A stretch of DNA of 64,000 bases from Saccharopolyspora sp. SCSIO 74807 (GCF_037023755.1 NZ_CP146100.1:6107501-6171500); one strand, 5' to 3'; shown: positions 1 to 9,426, counted from the stretch's first letter. Notes: generated by a model not told the origin, from the sequence alone. Numbers and translations: made by a program.

Positions 1-1589
1 GATTCGACGGCCGTGGCCGCCAGGTCGCGCTCGCCGTGTTCGGACGCCATCTCGTTGGCACGGGCGAACATTTCGGCGGCCTTGTCGCGCTCACCGCGGT
101 GGCGGAAGGCGAATCCGCGTTGCACCAGCGCGAGTCCGGCCACGAGCCGATTCGCGTCGTGATCCCGGCTTTCCTCGACGGCGACCGCGCAGTCGTTGAC
201 CGCATCCATGTCATCGAGGTGCTTGGCCCGCTCGTGGAACGGCCACACCGCGACCGCCAGCGGGCCCACCCGCTCATCGCCGCCGTCGCGCAACAGTTCG
301 GCCACTGCGCGGATGTTGACGCGTTCCGCCGCCAGCCACGCCTCCGCATCCGGCGTGCTGCCCAACCGAAGGTCCGGCCAAATCCGCTGCAGCCATCCGC
401 GCTCCGGCATGACGGCGTTTCCCGCCGGGATCGCACCGTCCACATAGAACTGGACGAACCGCGAGGAGAACCCCGAATCGGGTTGGTACCGGCGCGCGTG
501 AGCGCGCACCAATCCGTCCACGAAGAACCGATCCGGCGCGCTCTGCTGCACCAGCCTCGCGTCCAACAGCCGGTCCAAACCCTCCCGGACGTCGTCCTCG
601 CCTTCCTCCAGCACCGCAACGAGCGCGGCCACGCTGACGTCACCGGAACCGGGATGGTCGCCGAACGCCGTGTAAAGCCGGCGCGTTCGCTCGTCGAGGC
701 GGTCGGCCGCCGTGTTCAACACCGCGGTCATCGACAGGGACTCGTCGCGGGACAGCACGGTCAATCGACGGTCCTGATCGGACAGTTCTCGCACGAGCCA
801 GTCGATCGGGCGCTCCGGGCGCTGCGCCAGCAGCGCTCCCGCCACGCACAACGCCAGGGTCGATCCCTCGCACCGCTGCACGAGCACGTCGAGCTGCTCG
901 GGTTCCCGTTGCGGCCGCGGATCGTCCTCGTCCAGGATCCGCCGCAGCAGCAGCCGCGCCGACTCCGGGCTCATCGGATCGAGTTCGACGAACGCGGGCT
1001 TCTCCCGCGCGCGCAGCGCCGCCAGCGGGCCTGCCTCGGTGACCAGCACGACCGAGCGCCCCAGTCCCGGCAGCAACCAGCGGACCTGCGCGGCGGTGAC
1101 GGCGTCGTCGACGACGACCGCTACGCGCTTGCCCGTGCTCCAGGACCGGAAGTAGTTCGCGCGGCCCTGCAAGGTCTCCGGGATCTCGGTCACCGCGTAG
1201 CCGACCGCGATGAGGAAATCGCGCAGGCACTCGCTTTCCGAACCGGACTCCCCCGCCGCCCCGGACAACCGCGCGTAGAAATGGCCGTCCGGGAAATCCT
1301 CGTGGTGCTCGCCGGCCCACTGGAACGCGGTCTCGCTCTTGCCGCCACCGGCCGCACCGCGGAGCACGATCAAGCGCGGCGCTTCGCCGCCCGGCTCGCC
1401 GGTGAACCGCGCGGCCTCGGTGATCTCGCGGAGCTGGCGCTCGTTGTTCGTGTAGTTGCGCGTCGGCGGGCGAATCTGCCTGGGCGGATGCGGCGCGGGC
1501 CGCGACGGCAGCGAGAAGTGGATCCCGCCCTCGACGTGCCCGGCCTGCACCACCGCGTCCGCTGAGCCTTCGAAGTCGTTCCGGGTCAC
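1..1589 (-). CDS. STAND/NB-ARC-type NTPase with TPR region (3' end cut by window)
   Basis: The gene reads on the minus strand from a GTG at 1589, preceded by an AGGGGG ribosome site, and stays open to the window edge (about 529 codons seen). About 75 residues in is a P-loop, GAAGGGKSETAF, typical of STAND/AfsR-like NTPases. The part nearest the window start is helical and repeat-like (ALVQRGFAFRHRGERDKAAEMF), as in tetratricopeptide repeats. No DNA-binding or SARP domain is visible before the P-loop. The family usually acts as a signal-transducing ATPase switch controlling secondary metabolism or stress; the specific role here is unknown. The long open frame on the opposite strand is a high-GC shadow. 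Confidence 0.75.
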   Translation of the reverse strand, partial: MTRNDFEGSADAVVQAGHVEGGIHFSLPSRPAPHPPRQIRPPTRNYTNNERQLREITEAARFTGEPGGEAPRLIVLRGAAGGGKSETAFQWAGEHHEDFPDGHFYARLSGAAGESGSESECLRDFLIAVGYAVTEIPETLQGRANYFRSWSTGKRVAVVVDDAVTAAQVRWLLPGLGRSVVLVTEAGPLAALRAREKPAFVELDPMSPESARLLLRRILDEDDPRPQREPEQLDVLVQRCEGSTLALCVAGALLAQRPERPIDWLVRELSDQDRRLTVLSRDESLSMTAVLNTAADRLDERTRRLYTAFGDHPGSGDVSVAALVAVLEEGEDDVREGLDRLLDARLVQQSAPDRFFVDGLVRAHARRYQPDSGFSSRFVQFYVDGAIPAGNAVMPERGWLQRIWPDLRLGSTPDAEAWLAAERVNIRAVAELLRDGGDERVGPLAVAVWPFHERAKHLDDMDAVNDCAVAVEESRDHDANRLVAGLALVQRGFAFRHRGERDKAAEMFARANEMASEHGERDLAATAVE

Positions 1590-1726
1590 CGCCGAGCCCC
1601 CTGCCGTCCGAAGATCGCCGTTACGAAGATCGAAGACATCAGACTAACTCGCCGCGAAGATCACGACCACGAGATCGGCAGAGCCCGCGCGGCGCGCTTC
1701 GCCGGGCCGAGGCGTCACAACCGGCG

Positions 1727-2287
1727 TCAGCCCGCAGCCTCCGGGGACGAGGTGATCCTGCGGAGGGCGTCGCGGGTGAGTCCGCGATCGTAGGCGCGGG
1801 TCCCGAAGGACCGGTGGATCGTGAGCCCTTCGATGAGCGCATCGATCTCCCTGGCGACGTGCGCGCCGAAGTGCCTGCGCAGCGCTTTGTGACTGTGGCT
1901 CATCCAGTCCGCGACCAGATCGCGGTAGGCGGGTTCGCGCGCGGCCAACGCGTAGAGCTCGTGGGTGAGCACCAGGTCGTCACGGGTGGCGAAGACGTCT
2001 TCGTGGATGATGCCGACGACGGCCTCGCGCGCCTCCTCCGGTCCGCGCGCGGCGGTGAGCCGGTCCTCGAACCGGCCGCTGATCGTGGCGCAGAACCGGG
2101 AGAAGGCCGCCCGCAGCAACTCCTCCCGGTCGGCGAAGTGGTAGGTCATCGAACCCAGCGGGACGTCCGCGCGGGCGGCGACCTTGCGGTGCGAGGTGCC
2201 CGCCACGCCGTCCTCGGCGATGGTCGCCAGCGCCGCATCGATGATCCGCGTGCGCCGATCCGGATCGAAGCGCCGGGCTCTGCCCAT
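1727..2287 (-). CDS. TetR-family transcriptional repressor
   Basis: This 186-residue protein has an N-terminal helix-turn-helix of TetR type (IIDAALATIAEDGVAGTSHRKVAARADVPLGSMTYHF in outline, residues ~12-50) and a helical ligand domain behind it. I chose the start at MGRARRFDP because the HTH then begins about 10 residues in; an in-frame start at 2344 would add a non-conserved tail. It is divergent from the MFS gene at 2467 with two GTACG-N2-CGTAC palindromes between them, so autoregulation and control of the transporter are likely. A third matching palindrome precedes the arabinosyltransferase gene. Confidence 0.85.
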   Translation of the reverse strand: MGRARRFDPDRRTRIIDAALATIAEDGVAGTSHRKVAARADVPLGSMTYHFADREELLRAAFSRFCATISGRFEDRLTAARGPEEAREAVVGIIHEDVFATRDDLVLTHELYALAAREPAYRDLVADWMSHSHKALRRHFGAHVAREIDALIEGLTIHRSFGTRAYDRGLTRDALRRITSSPEAAG

Positions 2288-2382
2288 GGGTTCGGTCACC
2301 TCCGTCGCCGATTCGCCGCACACCGTGGCCGAACACGGTCGCACGCGACGCCGCGGACGGGAACATCACCTCGACAGCCTAT

Positions 2383-2420
2383 AGGTACGATCGTACGCAT
2401 CTAGCGTACGGTCGTACACA
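2383..2420. promoter_or_regulatory. Paired operator palindromes in tetR-MFS divergent region
   Basis: Two sites of form GTACG-N2-CGTAC lie at 2385-2396 (perfect 12-bp palindrome GTACGATCGTAC) and 2406-2417 (GTACGGTCGTAC). Their centres are 21 bp apart, two helical turns, which suits cooperative binding of two dimers on one DNA face. Position between divergent tetR and MFS starts makes the TetR protein the likely ligand. Confidence 0.7.
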
Positions 2421-2466
2421 TCGGCCGACCTCGCCAGCGAAATCGCAGTTCTCACGGAACGGAATC

Positions 2467-3678
2467 ATGCCGGACCACTTCGCTCCCGCCGGGCAGCTCG
2501 CCTGCGGCTCGTCCACTGGAGCCCGCCGCCGCGCGTTGCAGGCGGTGTTCTGCTTCGTCGGGATATCGCTGGCGTCCTGGGTCACCCGCACCCCGGCGAT
2601 CCGGGAGTCGTTGCACGCCTCGACCGCGCAAATGGGGCTGGTGCTGTTCGGGCTGTCGGCGGGTTCGATGACCGGCATCCTCTCGGCCGGAGCGCTGGTG
2701 CGGCGGTTCGGCACCAAGGCGGTGATCACCGGTGGCGCCGCGTTGGTCGTCACCGGGCTCGCCGTGCTCGGCGGCAGCACGGCGCTGCAGCTGCCCTCCG
2801 GCGCGTTCGGCGGGCTGCTGCTGTTCGGGCTCGGCATGGGTTCGTTCGAGATCGCCACCAACATCGAGGGCGCCGAGATCGAACGGATCGCCGGCAGACC
2901 GCTGATGCCGCAGCTGCACGGCACTTTCAGCGCCGGAACCGTCGCAGGCTCGGTGCTCGGGCTGGTGTTCACCCGCGCAGGCGTCGATGTGTTGTGGCAC
3001 TTGCTCGCCGCGGCCGTGGTGGGTGCGGGGATCGTGGCCGTCTCCGCCCCGTCGATTCCCGCCGGGTTCGCCGTGTCCCGGCGCCCCATCGAGCACGGGG
3101 GCGGCAGCGCCGTGCGCGACCAGCTCAGGCTGTGGAAGCAGCGCCGCATCGCGCTGCTCGGCTGCGTGGTGCTGGGCATGGCGCTGGCCGAGGGCGCCGC
3201 GAACGACTGGCTTCCGCTGCTGATGGTCGACGCGCACGGTTTCGACCCGGCGGGCGGCTCGCTGCTGTTCGCCGCGTTCGCCGCGGCCATGACCGCCGGG
3301 CGATTCGCGGGCGGGCGGTTGCTGCGCCGGTTCAGCCGTGCCGTGGTCGTGCGCAGCAGCGCGGTGTGCGCCGGGACCGGTCTCGCGGTGGTGATCGGCA
3401 CGCCGTTCCCGTCGCTGGCGGTGGTCGGAGTCGTGTTCTGGGGGCTCGGGACCTCGCTCGGTTTCCCGCTGGCGCTGTCCGCGGCGGGTGACGGCGACGG
3501 GGACACCACGGCCCGGGTCGGCGCGGTGGCCACCGCGGGCTACCTCGCGTTCCTCGTCGGCCCGCCGCTGCTGGGCTTGCTCGGCGACCACTTCGGACTG
3601 CGCTACGCCATGCTCGTCGTACTCGCCCTCATCGGCTGCGCCGCCGCGACCGCCGCGGCCGTGCGCCCCGAACGCTGA
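2467..3678 (+). CDS. MFS transporter (YbjJ-like)
   Basis: A 403-residue, strongly hydrophobic protein with about 12 membrane segments and a basic intracellular loop after the sixth (SRRPIEHGGG...). The loop between segments 2 and 3 carries the MFS motif-A-like GALVRRFGTKAV. Overall it resembles the YbjJ-type, drug-resistance-like MFS branch. Divergent TetR gene and shared operators imply ligand-induced efflux. The substrate cannot be read from the sequence. Confidence 0.8.
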   Translation: MPDHFAPAGQLACGSSTGARRRALQAVFCFVGISLASWVTRTPAIRESLHASTAQMGLVLFGLSAGSMTGILSAGALVRRFGTKAVITGGAALVVTGLAVLGGSTALQLPSGAFGGLLLFGLGMGSFEIATNIEGAEIERIAGRPLMPQLHGTFSAGTVAGSVLGLVFTRAGVDVLWHLLAAAVVGAGIVAVSAPSIPAGFAVSRRPIEHGGGSAVRDQLRLWKQRRIALLGCVVLGMALAEGAANDWLPLLMVDAHGFDPAGGSLLFAAFAAAMTAGRFAGGRLLRRFSRAVVVRSSAVCAGTGLAVVIGTPFPSLAVVGVVFWGLGTSLGFPLALSAAGDGDGDTTARVGAVATAGYLAFLVGPPLLGLLGDHFGLRYAMLVVLALIGCAAATAAAVRPER

Positions 3679-3804
3679 ACACCGCTGGAGGACTGCGGCC
3701 GTGCGGTCGACAATCGCGCGCTCGGCGCAAAACCGGCACGTCGAATCCGGGCGATTCCCGCCGGAACGGATTTCCCGTGACATGCCGCCCGCTACGCACC
3801 GGCA

Positions 3805-3826
3805 GTTGCGTACGACCGTACGCAAC
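3805..3826. promoter_or_regulatory. Third TetR-type operator, upstream of arabinosyltransferase
   Basis: A 22-bp inverted repeat with perfect 10-bp arms, GTTGCGTACG and CGTACGCAAC, around a central AC. The core GTACG-N2-CGTAC matches the two sites at 2385-2417. It lies 63 bp before the arabinosyltransferase gene, suggesting the same TetR regulator also controls that cell-wall gene. Confidence 0.7.
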
Positions 3827-3888
3827 ACGGGTAGGCTCGCGTCCGATCTTCCCGCGGCCTCCGCGGTCCCCGACCCCGAACCCCGGCG

Positions 3889-6800
3889 ATGATGCGATCG
3901 ATGAGCGAACTGTTCCGGAATGCGCGGTCCCTGCGGTGGTTCGCGGTGGCTTGCGGGGTGCTGGGCGCCCTCGCGGCGGTGTTGTTGCCGTTCCTGCCCG
4001 TGCGCTACGAGATCACCACGTTGCAGTGGCCGACCGCGCAGGGCACGCAGGCGGTTTCCGCGCCGCTGTCGGCCTACCAGCCGATCCGGCTGGACCTGGA
4101 CATGCCGTGCTCGACGGCTCAGGGGCTGGACGCGCGCACGCCCGGCCCGGCGGTGCTGCTGAGCACGAACCCGCCCGAAGCCGAGTACGGCACCCTGACC
4201 GGGCTGCGGCTGGAAGTCCAGGACGGGCAGCTGCGCCTGATCTCGCAGGGCAGGCAGCTCGGCACCACCGAGCTGCCCGCGGGCGACTGCGCGATCGGGG
4301 TGCATTCGGACGGGCACTCGACCGACGCCGAGGCCGGAGGTGCGCGGTTCGCCCACGTCGGCGGTGACGCGCGTCCGCAGCTGACCGGCATCTTCTCCGA
4401 TGTGGACGGTCAGCTCGACGACACCGCCGGGATGTCGTTCTCCGCCGAGGTGGACGACCGCTACGACAGCCACCCGACCCCGCTCAAGATCGCGGCGATG
4501 GCGGTCGCGGTGCTCGGGACCGCGGGAGCGGTGTTCGCGCTGCACCGCATCGACGCGCTGGCGGGCCGCAAGCCGGTCCGCCGATCGCGCGGGCGGTGGC
4601 GGCTGACCGGGCGGGACGCCGCGGTGGCGGCTGCGCTGCTGGCGTGGTGGCTCATCGGGGCGATGACCTCCGACGACGGCTACTTCCTCACGATGGCGCG
4701 GGTCCGCGACGAGCTGGGCTACGTCAACGACTTCTACCGCTGGTTCTCCGGGCCGATCGCGCCGATGGGCTGGTTCGTCGAGTTGCAGGCGCGCTGGGTG
4801 GAGATCTCCACCGCCACGCCGTGGATCCGGCTGCCCGCGCTGGGCATGGGACTGCTGAGCTGGGTGCTGATCAGCCGGTTCGTGCTGCCCCGGCTCGGCC
4901 AGCGGGTGCGGCGCAGCCGCGCGGCCGGATGGGCGGCGGCCGCGGTGTTCCTGGCCTGCTGGCTGCCCTACGACAACGGCCTGCGCCCCGAACCGATCGT
5001 GGTGGTGCTCGCGCTGCTGGCGATGTGCACGGTGGAGTACGCGGTGGCGGCCCGGCAGCTCGCTCCCGCGGCGTTCGGGCTGATCATCGCCGCGTTCTCG
5101 GTGGCGGTGAACCCGCACGGGATGGTCGCGGTGCTGCCGTTCCTGGCGGCGGCGAAACCGCTGCTGCTCATGGTGCGAAGCCGCGCGCAGCGGTTCGGCT
5201 GGACACCGGTGCTGGCCCCGATCGCCGCCGCCGGGCTGGTCGTGCTGGTGGCGGCGTTCTCCGACCAGACCTGGCGCACCGTGCTCGACGCGACCCAGGT
5301 TCGTACCGACATCGGCCCGTCGCAGTCCTGGTACGAGGAGCTGGGCCGCTACACGCTGCTGTTCGGCCAATCCCCCGACGGCTCGCTCACCCGCCGGTTC
5401 CCGGTGCTGCTCATGTTGCTGTGCCTGGCGTTCTGCGCGGTCGTGCTGCTGCGGCGCGGCACCATCCGCGGGGCCGCGCTCGGGCCGAGCCGCCGGCTGC
5501 TGACCGTGGCCGGGCTGTACTTCGTGGCGCTGGCGCTGACGCCGACCAAGCACACCCACCACTTCGGGGTCTTCGCCGCGGTCGGGGGCGCGGTCGCGGC
5601 ATTGACCGCGCTGGCCGCCAGCAGCACCGTGCTGCGCTCGCGGCGCAACCGGGCGGTGTTCTTCGCCGGGCTCATGGTGGTGCTCGCGCTGACCTTCACC
5701 GGCACCAACGCCTGGTGGTACGTCTCGGGCTGGGGCGTGCCGTGGTTCGACAAGCCGCCGTCGATCAAGGGCTACGAGCTCAGCACCGGGTTCCTCGTCA
5801 TCGCCGCGATCGCGCTGGTCGTGGCGCTGGTCGAGCACCTGAAGCTGGACGAGCGCAATCCTCCGGTCGCGGTGGAGGAGGACCGCACGCGGGCGCTGCG
5901 GCTGGGCACCGCACCGCTGTCGATCGTGTGCGCGCTGCTGATGCTGGCGGAGCTCGCTTCGCTGGCGAAGGCCATCCCCGAGCGCTGGGACACCTACAAC
6001 CTCGCCAAGGACAACGTGCGGCAGCTGGCCGGGTCCAGCTGCGGGCTCTCGGACTACGTCTACGTCGAGAACGACCCGATCGCCGGGATGCTCGATCCCG
6101 CCGCGCGGCAGCCTGCGACCGCAGCACCGGGCGCACCTCCCGAAGAGGACGAATCGCCCGAGCAGTACCTGCGCGGCACCGAGACCGGGTTCCGCCGCGA
6201 CGGCATTCCGGATACCAAGAACATCGAAACCGGGGAGTCGAACTGGACTCCGCCGCACCGCTTCGGCTCCGACCGGGCGCCGGTGTGGGGCAGCTACGGC
6301 TCCCCCGCCAACACCGGCGAACTGCGCACGCCCTGGTACGAGCTGCCGGACCGCGCGCGCAGCGGGGACGTGCCGGTAGTGGTCAGCTCGGCCGGGACGA
6401 CCTCCGGCCCGAACTCGCTGACCGCCGAGTTCGGCCGGGACACCCCGCAGGGCTTCGAGATCCTCTCCCGCGCGCCGCTCGGCCAGGACGGCGCGAAGCA
6501 CTGGCGCGACCACCGCGTCCCCGCTCCGGAAGGGGCGACGCGGATGCGGATCGTCGGCCAGGACAAGGCGCTCGGCGAGCAGGGCTGGATGGCCTTCAGC
6601 GCACCGCGGGCGCCGCGCCTGACCCGGATGAGCGACGTGGTCGGCAACTCCCCCGCGTACGTGGAGTGGACCGCGGCGATGGTGCACCCCTGCCTGAACG
6701 TCACCGCGAATCACCACGGCATCGCCGAGCTGCCGCGCTACCGCGTCGCGGGCGGCGGGGACGTGCGCGACACCGGGCAGGGCTGGTCGTCACCGGACGC

Positions 6801-7068
6801 GGGCGGGCAGTTCGGCTACCTCAACGTCGCCACGAGCATGGCGGAGCTGCCGACCTACCTGCGCGGGGACCTCGGCAACGACTGGGGCTCGCTCTACGAG
6901 GTGCACCCCTACGAGCCGGACGCGCTGCCCGCCTCCGCCGCCGCCCGCACGCACCAGGAGGACCACTGGGGCTGGTGGACGCCGGGTCCGACGCCGAACC
7001 CGATCACCCTGCCCGGCGACGTCCCGGACTCCAACAACCGGCCGGACCTCCAGCCGGGGCCGCGATGA
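3889..7068 (+). CDS. Arabinosyltransferase, Emb family (cell-wall arabinan synthesis)
   Basis: This 1059-residue protein is the usual length of Emb arabinosyltransferases, GT-C membrane enzymes that transfer arabinofuranose from decaprenyl-phosphoryl-arabinose to arabinogalactan or lipoarabinomannan outside the membrane. One N-terminal membrane segment (~17-37) is followed by a periplasmic domain, then a multi-span core. The Asp-Asp motif expected in the first large extracytoplasmic loop is present in MTSDDGYFLTMARV (D262-D263). The C-terminal soluble part (~690-1059) resembles the carbohydrate-binding domain (WTAAMVHPCLN). ATGs at 3889, 3892 and 3901 compete as start, none with a strong ribosome site. 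It is a single copy here, not an embCAB cluster. Confidence 0.88.
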   Translation: MMRSMSELFRNARSLRWFAVACGVLGALAAVLLPFLPVRYEITTLQWPTAQGTQAVSAPLSAYQPIRLDLDMPCSTAQGLDARTPGPAVLLSTNPPEAEYGTLTGLRLEVQDGQLRLISQGRQLGTTELPAGDCAIGVHSDGHSTDAEAGGARFAHVGGDARPQLTGIFSDVDGQLDDTAGMSFSAEVDDRYDSHPTPLKIAAMAVAVLGTAGAVFALHRIDALAGRKPVRRSRGRWRLTGRDAAVAAALLAWWLIGAMTSDDGYFLTMARVRDELGYVNDFYRWFSGPIAPMGWFVELQARWVEISTATPWIRLPALGMGLLSWVLISRFVLPRLGQRVRRSRAAGWAAAAVFLACWLPYDNGLRPEPIVVVLALLAMCTVEYAVAARQLAPAAFGLIIAAFSVAVNPHGMVAVLPFLAAAKPLLLMVRSRAQRFGWTPVLAPIAAAGLVVLVAAFSDQTWRTVLDATQVRTDIGPSQSWYEELGRYTLLFGQSPDGSLTRRFPVLLMLLCLAFCAVVLLRRGTIRGAALGPSRRLLTVAGLYFVALALTPTKHTHHFGVFAAVGGAVAALTALAASSTVLRSRRNRAVFFAGLMVVLALTFTGTNAWWYVSGWGVPWFDKPPSIKGYELSTGFLVIAAIALVVALVEHLKLDERNPPVAVEEDRTRALRLGTAPLSIVCALLMLAELASLAKAIPERWDTYNLAKDNVRQLAGSSCGLSDYVYVENDPIAGMLDPAARQPATAAPGAPPEEDESPEQYLRGTETGFRRDGIPDTKNIETGESNWTPPHRFGSDRAPVWGSYGSPANTGELRTPWYELPDRARSGDVPVVVSSAGTTSGPNSLTAEFGRDTPQGFEILSRAPLGQDGAKHWRDHRVPAPEGATRMRIVGQDKALGEQGWMAFSAPRAPRLTRMSDVVGNSPAYVEWTAAMVHPCLNVTANHHGIAELPRYRVAGGGDVRDTGQGWSSPDAGGQFGYLNVATSMAELPTYLRGDLGNDWGSLYEVHPYEPDALPASAAARTHQEDHWGWWTPGPTPNPITLPGDVPDSNNRPDLQPGPR

Positions 7069-7203
7069 GCACCGTCCCGGCAGCCTTCGACCGCAGGCTC
7101 GAAACCGCCGCGGCAGCTGGTGATCCCGGATCCGCGCGACCGGGGCATGTGACCGCGGCCGCAGGTGGACGCGCGGGAACCTACGGTTGCGTAACCTGAC
7201 GCC

Positions 7204-7944
7204 GTGGCTGAGATCGTCTATCCACCGGTCGTGCTCGCGGCAAAGACCATGTTCCGCGTCCTGGACAACCGGCTGCGCGTGTCGGGCACCGAACACATCC
7301 CGCGCAGCGGCGGCGCGGTGATCGCCTGCAATCACGTGAGCTACCTGGACTTCATCTTCTGCGGCCTGGGCGCGCAGCCCGCCGAGCGGCTGGTGCGGTT
7401 CATGGCCAAGAAGGAGATCTTCGACAACCGGATCGCCGGGCCGCTCATGCGCGGCATGCACCACATCCCGGTGGACCGGGCCGTGGGCAAGGCTTCGTAC
7501 GACGAGGCGGTCCGGCGGCTGCGCGCGGGCGAGGTCGTCGGGGTGTTCCCGGAAGCGACCATCAGCAGGTCGTTCACCGTCAAACCGATCAAGTCCGGTG
7601 CGGTGCGGATGGCCGCCGACGCGGGGGTGCCGGTCGTGCCGATGTCGCTGTGGGGCACCCACCGGCTGTGGACGAAGGGCCGACCGCGCACGCTCACCAA
7701 GCGGCACGTGCCGATCCACATCCACGCCGGCGAGCCGTTCCGGCCCGGTCCGCAGGACGATCCCGACGCTCTCACGCGGGACCTCCGCGAGCGGATGCAG
7801 ACCATCCTCGACGACCTGCAAGCCGACTACCCCGACCAGCCCACCGGCGAGGACGACCGCTGGTGGCTGCCCACCCACCTCGGCGGCACCGCCCCCACTC
7901 CCGACGAGGCGGCCGCTCTCGACGCGCGGCCCACGGCCAACTGA
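7204..7944 (+). CDS. 1-acylglycerol-3-phosphate acyltransferase family (PlsC-like)
   Basis: A 246-residue acyltransferase with the catalytic HX4D motif in NHVSYLD (residues ~41-47) and the substrate-binding FPEATISRSF (~118). Members acylate lysophosphatidic acid or related lipids at the cytoplasmic membrane face. The GTG start at 7204 has no Shine-Dalgarno sequence; a TAACCT hexamer sits 9 bp upstream, so the mRNA may be leaderless. Its exact acceptor is unknown. Confidence 0.85.
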   Translation: MAEIVYPPVVLAAKTMFRVLDNRLRVSGTEHIPRSGGAVIACNHVSYLDFIFCGLGAQPAERLVRFMAKKEIFDNRIAGPLMRGMHHIPVDRAVGKASYDEAVRRLRAGEVVGVFPEATISRSFTVKPIKSGAVRMAADAGVPVVPMSLWGTHRLWTKGRPRTLTKRHVPIHIHAGEPFRPGPQDDPDALTRDLRERMQTILDDLQADYPDQPTGEDDRWWLPTHLGGTAPTPDEAAALDARPTAN

Positions 7945-7947
7945 GGA

Positions 7948-8749
7948 TCAGGGCGCTTCGGGCGACGGGCGCAGCTCGATGACCTGCTCCGCTGCCTCCT
8001 CGACCCGCTCGCGGCTGTAGAGCAGCGGAAACGCCTCACCTCGGCTCCACGGCGCGAACAGGTCGGTCGTGTGCGGCTCGCCCAGGCGTCCGGACTGGCC
8101 GGGCGCGTTCATCGCCAGCGACGAGTCCCATCGGCCGACGTCGACGACGACGCGGAAAGTCGCCCCGGCGCTCTGCACGAAGTCCGGGCCGTAGGCGGTG
8201 TCGCAGACGGTGTCGCCGCTGCCGCCTCGCGGGGCCGGGCCCGCGGCGAGGAGGTCCTCGGGCACGCCGGTCAGCAACGCGGCCAGCGGATGGCGGGCGC
8301 GGGCGACGTGCAGCCTTCCCCAGCTCCACTTCGCCCGGTCCGGGCCGAGCAGCCCGGCGAGGTCGGCGACCGCGGCGGGCAGGGTCGACGTGACGATCTC
8401 GGCCAGGCGCTTCTCCGGATCCGGGCCGAGGCGGTCACCCGGTGCCTCGAAGAGCTCCAGGTCGACGCGCGCGTCGGCGAGCACGTCCTGGGCAGGCGAG
8501 ACCCGGGTCGCCGCGTCCGCGGCGTCGTCGGCGCCGACGTACGGCCGCAGCGCTCGAGCCAGCAGCGCCGGCCGCAGGTGACGCCGGTACCAGACCTCGA
8601 ACAGCGCGGCCGCCGCCGAGTCGGGTGTCGTAGGTGTCGGTCGCATAGATGTGCGGGACGCCCCAGCGGTCGACCACGATCTCGACCGGACTCTCCAGCC
8701 CGGGCACCGCGAACGCCGTCCGCTCCCGCTCCTGCAGCTGTGCTGCCAT
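7948..8749 (-). pseudogene. Penicillin-amidase family remnant with internal deletion and frameshift
   Basis: The start at 8749 encodes a typical Ntn penicillin-acylase N-terminus (VDRWGVPHIYATDTYD), but after about 45 residues the frame slips near 8630 into a different frame that reads the family's C-terminal part (FEVWYRRHLRPALLARAL ... YGPDFVQSAGATFRVVVDVG ... LYSRERVEEAA) and ends at 7948. The spacer peptide and the autocatalytic Ser of the beta chain are missing. The gene has lost several hundred codons and is not expected to give an active enzyme. Confidence 0.75.
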
Positions 8750-8925
8750 GACATCGCCTCCAGCCTCGTCTCCCGCACCCGCAGTGAAGCAAGGAACGCA
8801 ATGGTCGCGTCGCCGAGAACGAGAACCTGGTATTTAGTCTCTGGTCGAGATCACGGCGAACGCGGCAACCTGGGGCTTGGGCAAATGCAGGGTTTGCCGA
8901 CCGATCGAGAGAACTGGGGCGAATC

Positions 8926-9069
8926 ATGGCCGTCGCGAACCACAGGTGGGACCACCGCTGGCCGCCCCGCCACCGCTACTACTGGGACTGCCACTACGTC
9001 CGCTGGGGCGGCTGGGGCCGGGACCACGGCCGCGGCCGGTGGTTCTGCCACTGGCACCGCCGCTGGTGA
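8926..9069 (+). CDS. 47-residue Trp/His/Arg-rich small protein
   Basis: An ATG at 8926 opens a 47-codon frame with very skewed content: 8 Trp, 7 His, 10 Arg, 3 Tyr and 2 Cys (for example HRWDHRWPPRHRYYWDCHY, ending CHWHRRW). There is only a GGGG stretch 7 bp upstream as ribosome site. It is followed 29 bp later by a strong intrinsic terminator, which argues for a transcription unit. No signal peptide or membrane segment. I do not recognise a family; the aromatic and histidine content suggests nucleic-acid or metal binding, but this is a guess. Confidence 0.5.
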   Translation: MAVANHRWDHRWPPRHRYYWDCHYVRWGGWGRDHGRGRWFCHWHRRW

Positions 9070-9097
9070 CAACGAGCCTGACGACAACTGAATGCGC

Positions 9098-9131
9098 AAA
9101 GTCCCCGGTGCCCAACGCACCGGGGACTTTT
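9098..9131 (+). terminator. Intrinsic terminator after small Trp/His-rich ORF
   Basis: The arms GTCCCCGGTGC (9101-9111) and GCACCGGGGAC (9117-9127) form a perfect 11-bp stem with loop CCAAC; AAA on the 5' side and TTTT on the 3' side extend the structure, so it could work in both directions. Confidence 0.85.
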
Positions 9132-9248
9132 GCCGGTAGTTGCTCAACAAGCACCAGCGAAAAGCATTTCCCTGCTGCAGAGCCGGCACGTGCTGCTGCC
9201 GCACATGTGGCCACGCCGCAAGGCTGTCCCGGTGAACGCCAGCGATCC

Positions 9249-9426
9249 CGAAACTGCGATTGACCGTCAGGATCTCGTCGGACAGCGCAGGCGCGGCGTC
9301 GTCGACGGCGCGGGAGATCACGAGCGCGCCGACCATCTGGCTGAACATGGCGATGGCGCGCTCGCGATCGGTCGTGAGAAGCGCCAGCGCGCAAGCCGTT
9401 CCTGCCGAGGACTGACAGGCCCGCGC
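9249..9426 (-). pseudogene. TetR-family C-terminal fragment
   Basis: A translated stretch on the minus strand (residues like ALALLTTDRERAIAMFSQMV then GALVISRAVDDAAPALSDEI) matches the C-terminal helices of TetR repressors. No N-terminal HTH is attached, and the surrounding frame is not conserved. It is a decayed regulator. Confidence 0.55.

Noticed and set aside
36-1565. Long plus-strand open frame opposite the STAND gene
   Set aside because: Arg/His/Gln-rich translation without domains; the opposite strand encodes a P-loop and TPR-like helices with normal codon bias.
2452-6717. Very long minus-strand frame opposite the MFS and Emb genes
   Set aside because: Low-complexity shadow of GC-rich codons; both plus-strand genes are clear family members.
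7065-7199. 44-codon frame starting at the Emb stop
   Set aside because: Low-complexity Ala/Gly/Thr content and no ribosome site of its own; it only fills the gap before plsC.
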